Shown here: positions 56,506 through 64,000 of the stretch, piece by piece | Layout of the letters: the number at the start of each line of letters is the position of its first letter | Numbering within the stretch: the first letter of the stretch is position 1 | Assembly: GCF_946886695.1 (NCBI RefSeq) | Contig: NZ_CAMPJD010000007.1 | Location: 1-64,000, forward strand | Origin: an uncultured Pseudoxanthomonas sp. | Lineage (GTDB): Bacteria; Pseudomonadota; Gammaproteobacteria; Xanthomonadales; Xanthomonadaceae | Direction: 5' to 3' | DNA: 64,000 nt | The notes under the pieces: generated by a model | The model's input: the letters and a program-made list of their open reading frames with translations, nothing else | What the model was told of the DNA's origin: nothing | Databases searched by the model: none | Position numbers and translations under genes: made by a program

Positions 56506-57813
56506 TCACGCCTTGGCGCTCAATGATCGCGCGATGGCTTCGATCTTGAGGGCGAGTTCCTTCCAGTGCCACTGCATCACGGAGGCGGCTCCCAGATCCA
56601 ATCCTTGCGCAAGCTTGCCGTCACGCTTGTTCGCGATTAGCGCCGTCAACTGAGCTGCGATCGCATCACTGCGGTTCATGCATGACCAGCCTCGACGTAG
56701 TCCGGCAATGAACTGTGCGATGGCGTCATCTCCGTTGCCGAGATGGAGGATTGGACGGCAGGCCCCAAGATACTCGTAGATCTTTCCCGGCACCTGTGCC
56801 GGGTCCGCATTGCCGATACTGACAAGGATGTCAGCGTGCCGCTGTAGCTCCAGCGCGCAATTATGAGGAAGAAAGCCCAGCAGCCGGATCTGGTCGGGCA
56901 ATTCTCGGGCGAACCGGAGGACGCTCGGTGGCAACGTCACTGAAGCAATGTTGAGCCTCGCTTCCGGAAGGCGTTGCAATGCCTCGAGCAGGGCTTCAGG
57001 TCTGCGGAAACTGTAGAAGCTGCCGGTATAGAGCAACTCTAGACGTCGTACGTCGTACGTGGCGGCACTGGATGCATCGCTACTTGAGAAAACAACAGCA
57101 CCGGCGGCATGACCCTGGGTCACGACTGTTACGCGCTCCTTGCGCTCGTGCCGTTCCGCGAGAAGTGCTGCGGCAGCGGGGGTGGTGACCAGGATATGGT
57201 CGGCGAGGTTCGCCACGTCCCGCTCCAATCGCCAGGAGCGCTTCTGCCATCGGGGCGGAGTATAGGCTGCCAGTACCGGATCACCTAGGTCAGCGATCCA
57301 TGGCAGGCCTCTGCGCTTCGCAATAAGACCGAGCTCAAGGGAGGTTGCGGGTTCATGCGAGCTGATGACGATGTCCGGGATGTCCGTTTCCAGAATTTTC
57401 TCCAAACGACGCCGGGCCCAAGGGAACCACTCGCCCCTTACATCAGGGAAAATGGCCATTGCTGCCGCACCCTGCAGGGTGTTGGAGAGTGCCTGCTTCC
57501 AGCCTTTTCCACTGCGTGGCGTCGTGACTGGAAGTCTGTAGGTGCCGACGGGTCGCGCGTCTGTTCGCGCGCTGCGTCGATGGCGGAGGTCTCTCAGTGC
57601 CGCCAGACCGCCACGCACTGGTCCGGCATACGTACGATGGAAACTGACCGAAGAGGGAAGGGCAGGGAGTCCTTGGGGCTCGCCGCCGAGATGGATGGTG
57701 AGTACGCTCACGCGATGTCCCTGTTCCGCCAGGTGGCGTGCCAGGTAGGCCCAGCGCAGCGACTGGGGCGACGGGCTGGGGGGGAATTCGTAGGCGATGA
57801 CGAGGATGTGCAT
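56506..57813 (-). CDS. Glycosyltransferase, GT4-like
   Basis: A 435-residue protein with a GT-B fold. It starts ILVIAYEFPPSPSPQSLRWAYLARHLAEQGHRVSVLT, typical of the GT4 N-terminal domain, and has ILVTTPAAAALL, a LLYTGSFYSFRRPEALLEAL segment at the C-domain entry, and the sugar-nucleotide-binding PGKIYEYLGACRPILHL region. Donor and acceptor are unknown. Codon choice and lower GC content differ from flanking relA and mrcB. Its ATG directly follows the stop of the next gene (TAGATG). Confidence 0.85.
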   Translation of the reverse strand: MHILVIAYEFPPSPSPQSLRWAYLARHLAEQGHRVSVLTIHLGGEPQGLPALPSSVSFHRTYAGPVRGGLAALRDLRHRRSARTDARPVGTYRLPVTTPRSGKGWKQALSNTLQGAAAMAIFPDVRGEWFPWARRRLEKILETDIPDIVISSHEPATSLELGLIAKRRGLPWIADLGDPVLAAYTPPRWQKRSWRLERDVANLADHILVTTPAAAALLAERHERKERVTVVTQGHAAGAVVFSSSDASSAATYDVRRLELLYTGSFYSFRRPEALLEALQRLPEARLNIASVTLPPSVLRFARELPDQIRLLGFLPHNCALELQRHADILVSIGNADPAQVPGKIYEYLGACRPILHLGNGDDAIAQFIAGLRRGWSCMNRSDAIAAQLTALIANKRDGKLAQGLDLGAASVMQWHWKELALKIEAIARSLSAKA

Positions 57814-59130
57814 CTAGCGTAGATGGTTGCGACGTTGGTGCAGGAATGTGGCCTGGATACCAGGTACGGCCGATTCCATGGAGAAGTGGCGCCGGACATT
57901 CTCGCGCCCCTGGTGCGCAAGCGTGTCCCATAGGTGCCGATCGTCCAGCACGCGAATCACCGCATCGGCAAAATCGGACGCATTCCCTGCGATCAACACG
58001 TCCTGGCCATCCCTTAGGTGCATTCCCTCGATCGCATTCGGTGTCGCTATGGTGGGTAGGCCGAACGCCATGTACTGGTTGATTTTTCCCTTGACGCCTG
58101 CACCAAAGCGTAGAGGTGCCAGGCCCACGCAGCAGGAACGAAGCAGGCTCCCAAGATCGTGCAGGTGACCGTGAAACATGACGCCGGGCGGCAGCGGGAG
58201 ATCGCCTGCGCAGCCTTCAAGGCCCAAGCCCACCAGATGCAGCTTGCATTCCGGGCGACGGACAAGAATTCGCGGCATGACCTCGGCCAAGAGCCAGCGC
58301 ACGCCGTCAGCGTTGGGCGGATGGTGTGCACCCCCAACGAAGAGCAAGTGCGCGCCGCGTTCGCGGTGATGGGTTGGAGGTGGCAATTCGTGCACATTGG
58401 AAATGACTTCCACCTGCGCTTCCGGAAGCTCATCTTTCAGGATGCGGCGCTCGACATCGCTCACGACCCAGGTGACGTCCGCCTCCTGTACGGCATGCAA
58501 CTCGTGGCGGCGGGTAGCGTTTGCAGCGAGGCGCATCAGCACGCTGCCACGGAGAGTTGCCTCGCGCAGCTCCCTGACATGGTGGAGGTCCACGGTGTCG
58601 AGTATCCGCAGTGTGTTCGGATTCACGCTGCGTACGAGAGGGAACCACTGCTGCGCCAGATGATATCGACTGACGATCACCGCATCGAAACTGATCTCCT
58701 GACGTTCAAACCAGTGCGCTGGTCCCTTAGCCGCCGGGGAAACGCAATGCACGCCGATCGCGCGCAAGCGATGACGATGTGCCGGATCGTCGATCCTCGA
58801 GGTGGTGAGGACGTGTACGGAGTGTCCCATCGCGACCAGTAGGCGCAACAGGTTGAACATCCTCAGGGAGCCTGAGTCGCGCGCCGGATCCGGTAGTTGC
58901 TCTTCCACCCACAACAGGGACATCGGGTGCATCGCACGCGGCATGATCAATTCAGCGATCTTCTGCTCGGGTTGCGGCTCTGCGGCGGAGGGAGGGGTGG
59001 AAGAGACAGAGGTTGGCGCGGAGGTCACTCGGGCGAGCAATGCCCGCCAGCCTCTTGAATGCAGCATGACCCTGGCGCGGTGCAGCCGGGATATGGCGGT
59101 TTGGAGGTGGTAGCGGAGCAGTCGAAGCAC
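57814..59130 (-). CDS. Glycosyltransferase, GT4 family
   Basis: A 438-residue GT-B enzyme. After a basic N-terminal 60 residues, the Rossmann part has DSGSLRMFNLLRLLVAMGHSVHVLT. The C-terminal domain has LLFVGGAHHPPNADGVRWLLAEVMPRI, LHLVGLG, GHLHDLGSLLRSCCVGLAPLRFGAGVKGKINQYMAFGLP and the later donor-site glutamate (IEGMHL). Pattern resembles cell-surface polysaccharide transferases that use nucleotide sugars. It is followed without gap by the second transferase. Lower GC than the neighbourhood suggests lateral acquisition. Confidence 0.86.
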   Translation of the reverse strand: MLRLLRYHLQTAISRLHRARVMLHSRGWRALLARVTSAPTSVSSTPPSAAEPQPEQKIAELIMPRAMHPMSLLWVEEQLPDPARDSGSLRMFNLLRLLVAMGHSVHVLTTSRIDDPAHRHRLRAIGVHCVSPAAKGPAHWFERQEISFDAVIVSRYHLAQQWFPLVRSVNPNTLRILDTVDLHHVRELREATLRGSVLMRLAANATRRHELHAVQEADVTWVVSDVERRILKDELPEAQVEVISNVHELPPPTHHRERGAHLLFVGGAHHPPNADGVRWLLAEVMPRILVRRPECKLHLVGLGLEGCAGDLPLPPGVMFHGHLHDLGSLLRSCCVGLAPLRFGAGVKGKINQYMAFGLPTIATPNAIEGMHLRDGQDVLIAGNASDFADAVIRVLDDRHLWDTLAHQGRENVRRHFSMESAVPGIQATFLHQRRNHLR

Positions 59131-59222
59131 GAATCTCAGTCTGAATCAATGGATTTCGGCTTGTCGGCCATCCCCCTTGGGACTGCGCTAGACTCGCCCG
59201 AATTCCCATTGTCGCATCCCCT

Positions 59223-61634
59223 GTGGCCCGCAACGACTACGACGACGAAGCACTGGACGAAGACGACATCGACGACGGCGATGGGCCCGGTTGGCGTCAG
59301 CGCCTGCTGACCTGGGGCCTGGCCGCGGTGGGCCTGGGCCTGGGATTCCTCATCCCGTACACGCTGTATCTGAACCATCAGGTCACCGAGCGCTTCGGCG
59401 AGCTGCGCTGGCAGATCCCCACCCGTGTCTATGCGCGTCCGCTGCAGGTGGCGCCAGGGCTGGCGATGGATGCGCAGACGCTGAAGACCGAGCTCGATGC
59501 CGCGTCGTATCGCGACGATGGCACAGGCCAGGCTCCCGGCACCTACGCCCGGGACGGTGGTCGCTTCACCATTTCCAGTCGCGGCTACATCGACGTGGAC
59601 GGCCGCGTGGCGCCCCGGCGTATCCAGGTGAGCCTGTCCAGTGGCCGGGTGGCGACGGTCCGCGACGTCGTGCGCAAGCAGAACCTGAAGGTGGCGCGGC
59701 TGGATCCGGCGCGCATCGCCACGCTGTACGGGCAGAAGCAGGAAGAGCGCCGGCTGGTGCGGCTGGAAGAAGTGCCGGAACTGCTTGTGACCGGCCTGCA
59801 GGCGGTCGAGGACCGTGATTTCAAGGATCACCACGGTGTCGACCTGTCGGGCATGGTACGCGCGGCTTGGTTGCTGGTGCGCTCGGGCGGCGATACGCGG
59901 CAGGGCGCCAGCACGCTGACGCAGCAACTGGCGCGAAGCGGGCTGCTGGGCATCGGCAAGGAACAGACGCCGACGCGCAAGTTCAACGAGATCCTCTATG
60001 CGCTGATCCTGGAAGCGCGCTACGACAAGCGCACCATCCTGGAGGCGTACTTCAACCAGGTCGACCTGGGCCAGCGCGGCAGCCAGGCGATCCATGGTGT
60101 GGCGGCGGGTGCGGAGTTCTGGTTCGGGCGCGATCTGGACAGCCTGACCACCGAACAGGTCGCGCTGCTGATCGGGCTGGTGAAAGGCCCGTCCTGGTAC
60201 AACCCGCGGCGCAATCCCGAGCGTGCGAGGCAACGGCGCGACTACGTGCTGTCCAAGCTGCACGAAACCGGCCTGATCGACGATGCCGAGTACGAGCGCG
60301 CCCGCGCCGCGCCGCTCGGTGTCACCAAGACCCCGGGCATGGCGGCCGCCAACCGCTTCCCCGCTTATGTGGATCTGGTCCGCCGCCAACTGGCGCGCGA
60401 CTACCCCGAGAGCGCGCTGCAAGGCGCGGGCCTCAGCGTGCTGACCGGCATGTCGCCGTCGGCGCAGGCCTATGCCGAAGCCTCGGTGATGCGAACGATC
60501 AAGGCACTGGAGAACAAGCGCCGTCCGCCGCTGCAGGCGGGCATGGTGGTGACCGACGTGCATGACGGTGACGTGCTGGCCGTCGTGGGCAGCCGCAACG
60601 TGTCCGAAGTCGGCTTCAACCGTGCCGTGGAAGCACAGCGGCCGGTCGGTTCGCTGCTCAAGCCGTTCGTCTACCTGCTCGCGCTTGCGCAGCCGGACCA
60701 GTATTCGCTGGCCTCATGGGTCGATGATTCACCGGTGACCGTACAGTTGGGCAAGAACCGGCGCTGGACGCCAGCCAATGCCGACCGTCGCAGCCACGGC
60801 ACCGTGCGCTTGGTCGACGCACTGGCGCGTTCGTACAACCAGGCCACCGTGCGGGTGGGCATGAAGGTGGAACCGGATCGCCTGGCGCAGCTGATCCGCG
60901 TGCTGGCCGGTATCGAAGCCGAGCCGAATCCTGCCTTGATCCTCGGGGCGACCGACCAGAGCCCGTACGCGATGGCGCAGCTGTACCAGTTCCTCGCATC
61001 CGGCGGCGAAATCCAGCCGCTGCACGCGGTGCGCGGCGTGCTGGATCCGGATGGCAAGCTGCTCAAGCGCTACGACAAGACACCGGCGCCGGCACAGGAA
61101 GGCGATTCCATCGCCGCCAACCTCATCACCGTCGCCCTGCAGCAGGTGGTGTCCAGCGGCACCGGCCGGCAATTGGTCGGCGATGGCCTGGGCCGCTTGC
61201 AGTCGGCCGGCAAGACCGGTACCAGCAACGATGGTCGCGACAGCTGGTATGCCGGCTACACCGGCGATCACCTGGCCGTGGTGTGGATGGGCAATGACAA
61301 GAACGAACAGACCGGCCTGTACGGTGGCACGGGCGCGATGCGCGTGTGGTCCGGATTGTTCTCCCGCCTGCCCACCGCACCGCTGAAGGTTTCTGACAAG
61401 GGCCTGGACTGGCAGTGGGTAGTCGCCTCCAACAGCACCGATCCGGGATGCCCCGGCGCGCGCCAGTTGCCGTTCGTGTCCGGCTTCGCGCCCGCCTATG
61501 CCGCCTGCGTGGTCGAGCAACCGGTGATCGAGGGCGAAGAGCAGGAAGGCGGCGGATGGCGCAGCTGGTTCGGCCTGGACCGGAAGGAAGAAGCCGCGCC
61601 GCCACCCGAAGAGACTCCCCCGCAGCAGCCGTGA
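59223..61634 (+). CDS. mrcB: Bifunctional penicillin-binding protein 1B
   Basis: An 803-residue class A PBP. An acidic cytoplasmic tail is followed by a membrane anchor (about residues 31-50), the UB2H domain, then the glycosyltransferase domain (GT51) with catalytic Glu196 in AVEDRDFKDHHGVD and QGASTLTQQLAR. The transpeptidase domain carries active serine Ser477 in GSLLK, SYN, and KTGT at 664-667. It polymerises and crosslinks peptidoglycan. Translation starts at GTG 59223. A proline/glutamate-rich tail ends the protein. Confidence 0.96.
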   Translation: MARNDYDDEALDEDDIDDGDGPGWRQRLLTWGLAAVGLGLGFLIPYTLYLNHQVTERFGELRWQIPTRVYARPLQVAPGLAMDAQTLKTELDAASYRDDGTGQAPGTYARDGGRFTISSRGYIDVDGRVAPRRIQVSLSSGRVATVRDVVRKQNLKVARLDPARIATLYGQKQEERRLVRLEEVPELLVTGLQAVEDRDFKDHHGVDLSGMVRAAWLLVRSGGDTRQGASTLTQQLARSGLLGIGKEQTPTRKFNEILYALILEARYDKRTILEAYFNQVDLGQRGSQAIHGVAAGAEFWFGRDLDSLTTEQVALLIGLVKGPSWYNPRRNPERARQRRDYVLSKLHETGLIDDAEYERARAAPLGVTKTPGMAAANRFPAYVDLVRRQLARDYPESALQGAGLSVLTGMSPSAQAYAEASVMRTIKALENKRRPPLQAGMVVTDVHDGDVLAVVGSRNVSEVGFNRAVEAQRPVGSLLKPFVYLLALAQPDQYSLASWVDDSPVTVQLGKNRRWTPANADRRSHGTVRLVDALARSYNQATVRVGMKVEPDRLAQLIRVLAGIEAEPNPALILGATDQSPYAMAQLYQFLASGGEIQPLHAVRGVLDPDGKLLKRYDKTPAPAQEGDSIAANLITVALQQVVSSGTGRQLVGDGLGRLQSAGKTGTSNDGRDSWYAGYTGDHLAVVWMGNDKNEQTGLYGGTGAMRVWSGLFSRLPTAPLKVSDKGLDWQWVVASNSTDPGCPGARQLPFVSGFAPAYAACVVEQPVIEGEEQEGGGWRSWFGLDRKEEAAPPPEETPPQQP

Positions 61635-61636
61635 TC

Positions 61637-62218
61637 ATGAAGTACGTATTCCTCCTGTTTCTGATGTTGCTGGCCGGTTGCGTGTCCGCACCCGTACCGG
61701 AAACGCCGGTCGCCCGCGACCCGATGACGCCCGGGCAACGCGTCGCCGCCATCCATGCCGCGGCGGGCGATGATGACCGCGAACTCGCCGTACAGCCTCT
61801 GCGCGATCCGCAGGTCGAGGATCTGCGCGAACAGGCACAGCAGGCGCGTGCGGCGGGCAATGTCTCCGCGGCGGCCGAGGCGCTGAACCAGGCGCTGCTG
61901 CTGGTGCCCGAAGATCCCGCCGTGTTGCAGGAGCGCGCCGAAGTCGCCCTGCTGCAGGGCGACTTCCCTCGGGCCGACACGCTGGCACAACGTGCTTTCG
62001 AGTTGGGTTCCCAGGTGGGGCCCCTGTGCCGCCAGCACTGGGAGACCGTGCGCCAGGTCCGCCAGCATGAACTCGCGGTGCAGCCTTCGCTGCCCTCCCG
62101 ACATACGCCCGAAGACGCCGCGCAGCATGCGGCACGCGCGGCGACCACCCAGGCAGCGGTCACCGATGCCGAGAGCCGGCGCGATGCGTGCACCGTGCCG
62201 GTGATCGAGCGCATGTGA
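61637..62218 (+). CDS. Lipoprotein with TPR-like helices
   Basis: A 193-residue lipoprotein: lipobox LAGC with Cys15, Val at +2, then an Ala/Gln/Glu-rich region with the TPR-like unit ARAAGNVSAAAEALNQALLLVPEDPAVLQERAEVALLQGDFPRADTLAQRAFELG. The last third is charged and disordered. The ATG lies two bases after the mrcB stop, so it is probably co-transcribed and could assist PBP1B, as LpoB does in enteric bacteria. That link is inference; no LpoB similarity is evident. Confidence 0.82.
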   Translation: MKYVFLLFLMLLAGCVSAPVPETPVARDPMTPGQRVAAIHAAAGDDDRELAVQPLRDPQVEDLREQAQQARAAGNVSAAAEALNQALLLVPEDPAVLQERAEVALLQGDFPRADTLAQRAFELGSQVGPLCRQHWETVRQVRQHELAVQPSLPSRHTPEDAAQHAARAATTQAAVTDAESRRDACTVPVIERM

Positions 62219-62279
62219 GGGCGCCGCGTCCGCTGCGACGCGGTACCCTTGCAGTCGCACGCCGCTTTCCGTTTCCACG

Positions 62280-64000
62280 ATGTCCCAGCTAGCCCAGGCC
62301 AGCCGCGACGCCCTCAGCGAGGGTGGCGCGCTGGCGGAACGACTTGATGCCTTCGCGCCCCGCGACGCCCAGCAGCGACTGACGGCGGCGATCGCCGATG
62401 CCTTCGAGGCGCGCGACGTACTGCTGGCCGAAGCCGGCACCGGCACCGGCAAGACCTTCGCCTATCTCGTCCCGGCACTCTTGTCCGGGCTGAAGACCAT
62501 CGTCTCCACTGGCACGCGCGCGTTGCAGGACCAGCTTTACCATCGCGACCTGCCGCGTGTGCGGGATGCGCTCGGGGTCGCGGGCCTGAAGTCCGCGCTG
62601 CTGAAGGGCCGCAGCAACTACCTGTGCCGCTACCGCCTCAACCAGGCCAAGGGCGATCCGCAGGCGTTGCGCACCACCTTCACCAGCCGCGAGCAGGTGG
62701 ACCAGTTCCAGCGCGTCGTCGCCTGGGGTGGGCGCACGAAGTTCGGCGACATGGCCGAACTGGCCGCGCTGCCGGACGATTCCCCACTGCTGCCGCTGGT
62801 CACCTCGACCATCGACAACTGCCTGGGCAGCGAATGCCCGTTCTGGGACGACTGCTTCGTGGTGCAGGCGCGGCAGCGCGCGCAGGCCGCCGACATCGTG
62901 GTGGTGAACCATCACCTGCTGCTTGCGGACCTGGCGCTGAAGCAGGAAGGCTTCGGCGAGATCCTGCCCGGCGCGCAGGCCTTCGTCATCGATGAGGCGC
63001 ATCAGTTGCCCGAACTCGCCGCCAATTTCTTTGGCGAAGGCTTCGGCATGCGGCCCCTGCAGGAACTGGCGCGTGACTGCCTGGCCGAATCGAAAGACGC
63101 GGCTGGCGCGCTGTCGGCCCTGCAGCCGCCGGTGCGCGCGCTGGAGCAGTCCTTGCGTGAATTGCGCGCGGCGATGGAAGGGCTGCCGGTACGCGGCACC
63201 CGCGAGCGCTTGCTGGCGAAACCGGAGGTGGCGACAGGCTTCGACGCGCTTGCCGGCGCGCTCGGCGACCTGTCCGCGGCCCTTGCTCCGCTGGCGGCTG
63301 CATCGCTTGGACTGGAAGCCTGCGCGGCGCGAGCGAAGGAATTCGGCACGCGGCTGTCGCGCTGGTACGAAGCACCGTCCGGTGGGGGCGCGTTTGACGA
63401 GGAAACCTCCAAGGCCGACGTCGCCAACGACGTGCTGTGGTACGAATTGACCCCGCGTGCCTTCCGCTGCCAGCGCACGCCGCTCGATGTTTCCGGCCCG
63501 CTGCGCCAGCACCGCGAGCAATCGCGCGCGGCATGGGTATTCACCTCGGCCACGCTGGCGGTGGGCGGTCGCTTCGACCATCTCGCCGTGCGGCTGGGGC
63601 TGGACGATCCGCCCACGTTGCTGCAACCCAGTCCGTTCGATTGGCCTCGCCAGGCGCTGTGTTACCTGCCCACCGGGCTGCCGGATCCGAATGCACCGGG
63701 TTACGGCCAGTCGTTGATCGCCGCACTGAGGCCCGTGCTGGAAGCCTCGCAGGGGCGCGCGTTCCTGCTGTTCGCCTCGCATCGTGCCCTGCGCGAGGCG
63801 GCGGAGGCGCTGCGTGGCGGACCGTGGCCATTGTTCGTGCAAGGCGAAGCGCCGCGCGGCACGCTGCTTGAGCGTTTCCGTGAATCCGGCAACGGCGTGC
63901 TGCTGGGCGCGGCGAGTTTCCGCGAAGGCGTCGACGTGGTCGGCGATGCCCTGAGCGTGGTGGTGGTGGATAAGCTACCGTTCGCAGCGCCGGATGACCC
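62280..64000 (+). CDS. DinG/YoaA-type ATP-dependent DNA helicase, N-terminal part (3' end outside window)
   Basis: The frame is open from ATG 62280 to the end of the window, at least 573 codons. It is an XPD-like SF2 helicase: Walker A AEAGTGTGKTF, the iron-sulfur cysteines in NYLCRYRL and CLGSECPFWDDCF, VVNHHLL, DEAH box VIDEAHQ, and late motifs FTSATLAVGG, FLLFASHRALREA, SFREGVDVVG. The gene reads KLPFAAPDDP at the window edge. The family unwinds DNA with 5'-3' polarity. Length and cysteine pattern favour the YoaA branch over DinG, but the C-terminal part is needed to decide. Confidence 0.9.
   Translation, partial: MSQLAQASRDALSEGGALAERLDAFAPRDAQQRLTAAIADAFEARDVLLAEAGTGTGKTFAYLVPALLSGLKTIVSTGTRALQDQLYHRDLPRVRDALGVAGLKSALLKGRSNYLCRYRLNQAKGDPQALRTTFTSREQVDQFQRVVAWGGRTKFGDMAELAALPDDSPLLPLVTSTIDNCLGSECPFWDDCFVVQARQRAQAADIVVVNHHLLLADLALKQEGFGEILPGAQAFVIDEAHQLPELAANFFGEGFGMRPLQELARDCLAESKDAAGALSALQPPVRALEQSLRELRAAMEGLPVRGTRERLLAKPEVATGFDALAGALGDLSAALAPLAAASLGLEACAARAKEFGTRLSRWYEAPSGGGAFDEETSKADVANDVLWYELTPRAFRCQRTPLDVSGPLRQHREQSRAAWVFTSATLAVGGRFDHLAVRLGLDDPPTLLQPSPFDWPRQALCYLPTGLPDPNAPGYGQSLIAALRPVLEASQGRAFLLFASHRALREAAEALRGGPWPLFVQGEAPRGTLLERFRESGNGVLLGAASFREGVDVVGDALSVVVVDKLPFAAPDD

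Overview
The window is chromosomal DNA from a GC-rich gammaproteobacterium, most likely a member of the Xanthomonadaceae (Lysobacteraceae) such as Pseudoxanthomonas, Stenotrophomonas or Xanthomonas. This rests on gene order (ruvC-ruvA-kup-ruvB-ybgC-tolQRAB-pal-cpoB-queE-queC-tRNA-Lys), the DUF3011 protein, the TonB receptor type and the style of the dispersed repeats. I cannot fix the genus from sequence alone. Nearly all the DNA is coding. No rRNA, CRISPR array, prophage, insertion sequence or origin was seen.

Region 1 (1-7267): the end of an EAL-domain c-di-GMP phosphodiesterase, a 754-base gap holding a promoter and a long leader, then a six-gene archaic (Csu-type) chaperone-usher pilus operon: three spore-coat-U pilins, chaperone, usher and two-domain tip protein. 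Region 2 (7531-18734): a YbaL-type cation/proton antiporter and a TonB-dependent receptor on the minus strand, then an ABC-F ATPase, an FmdB zinc ribbon, a lipoprotein, a DUF3011 protein, aspS, a very acidic small protein and a GNAT acetyltransferase. Region 3 (18735-22147): a repeat-rich gap, then a peroxide-defence pair (haloperoxidase-like hydrolase and Ohr) divergent from an AraC-type regulator, and a second hydrolase.

Region 4 (22205-34732) is the housekeeping core. yebC and ruvC-ruvA-kup-ruvB serve recombination repair, with a potassium transporter inserted. ybgC-tolQRAB-pal-cpoB build the envelope-constricting Tol-Pal machine. queE and queC make the queuosine precursor and are followed by tRNA-Lys(UUU). 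Region 5 (34794-42637): a cysteine desulfhydrase/synthase-like PLP enzyme, oligopeptidase A, a GH3 beta-glucosidase with a LacI-type operator inside its promoter, a small secreted protein and RecQ.

Region 6 (42671-46761) is the most unusual part. Two tandem genes encode secreted FG-GAP/VCBS beta-propeller proteins. Their N-terminal halves have diverged, but their last 852 bp are identical except for one synonymous base. Region 7 (46874-64000): dps, hrpA, two small secreted paralogues, a monofunctional relA, a membrane-anchored repeat protein, a two-gene glycosyltransferase islet, mrcB (PBP1b), a lipoprotein and the first part of a DinG/YoaA-type helicase that runs off the end.
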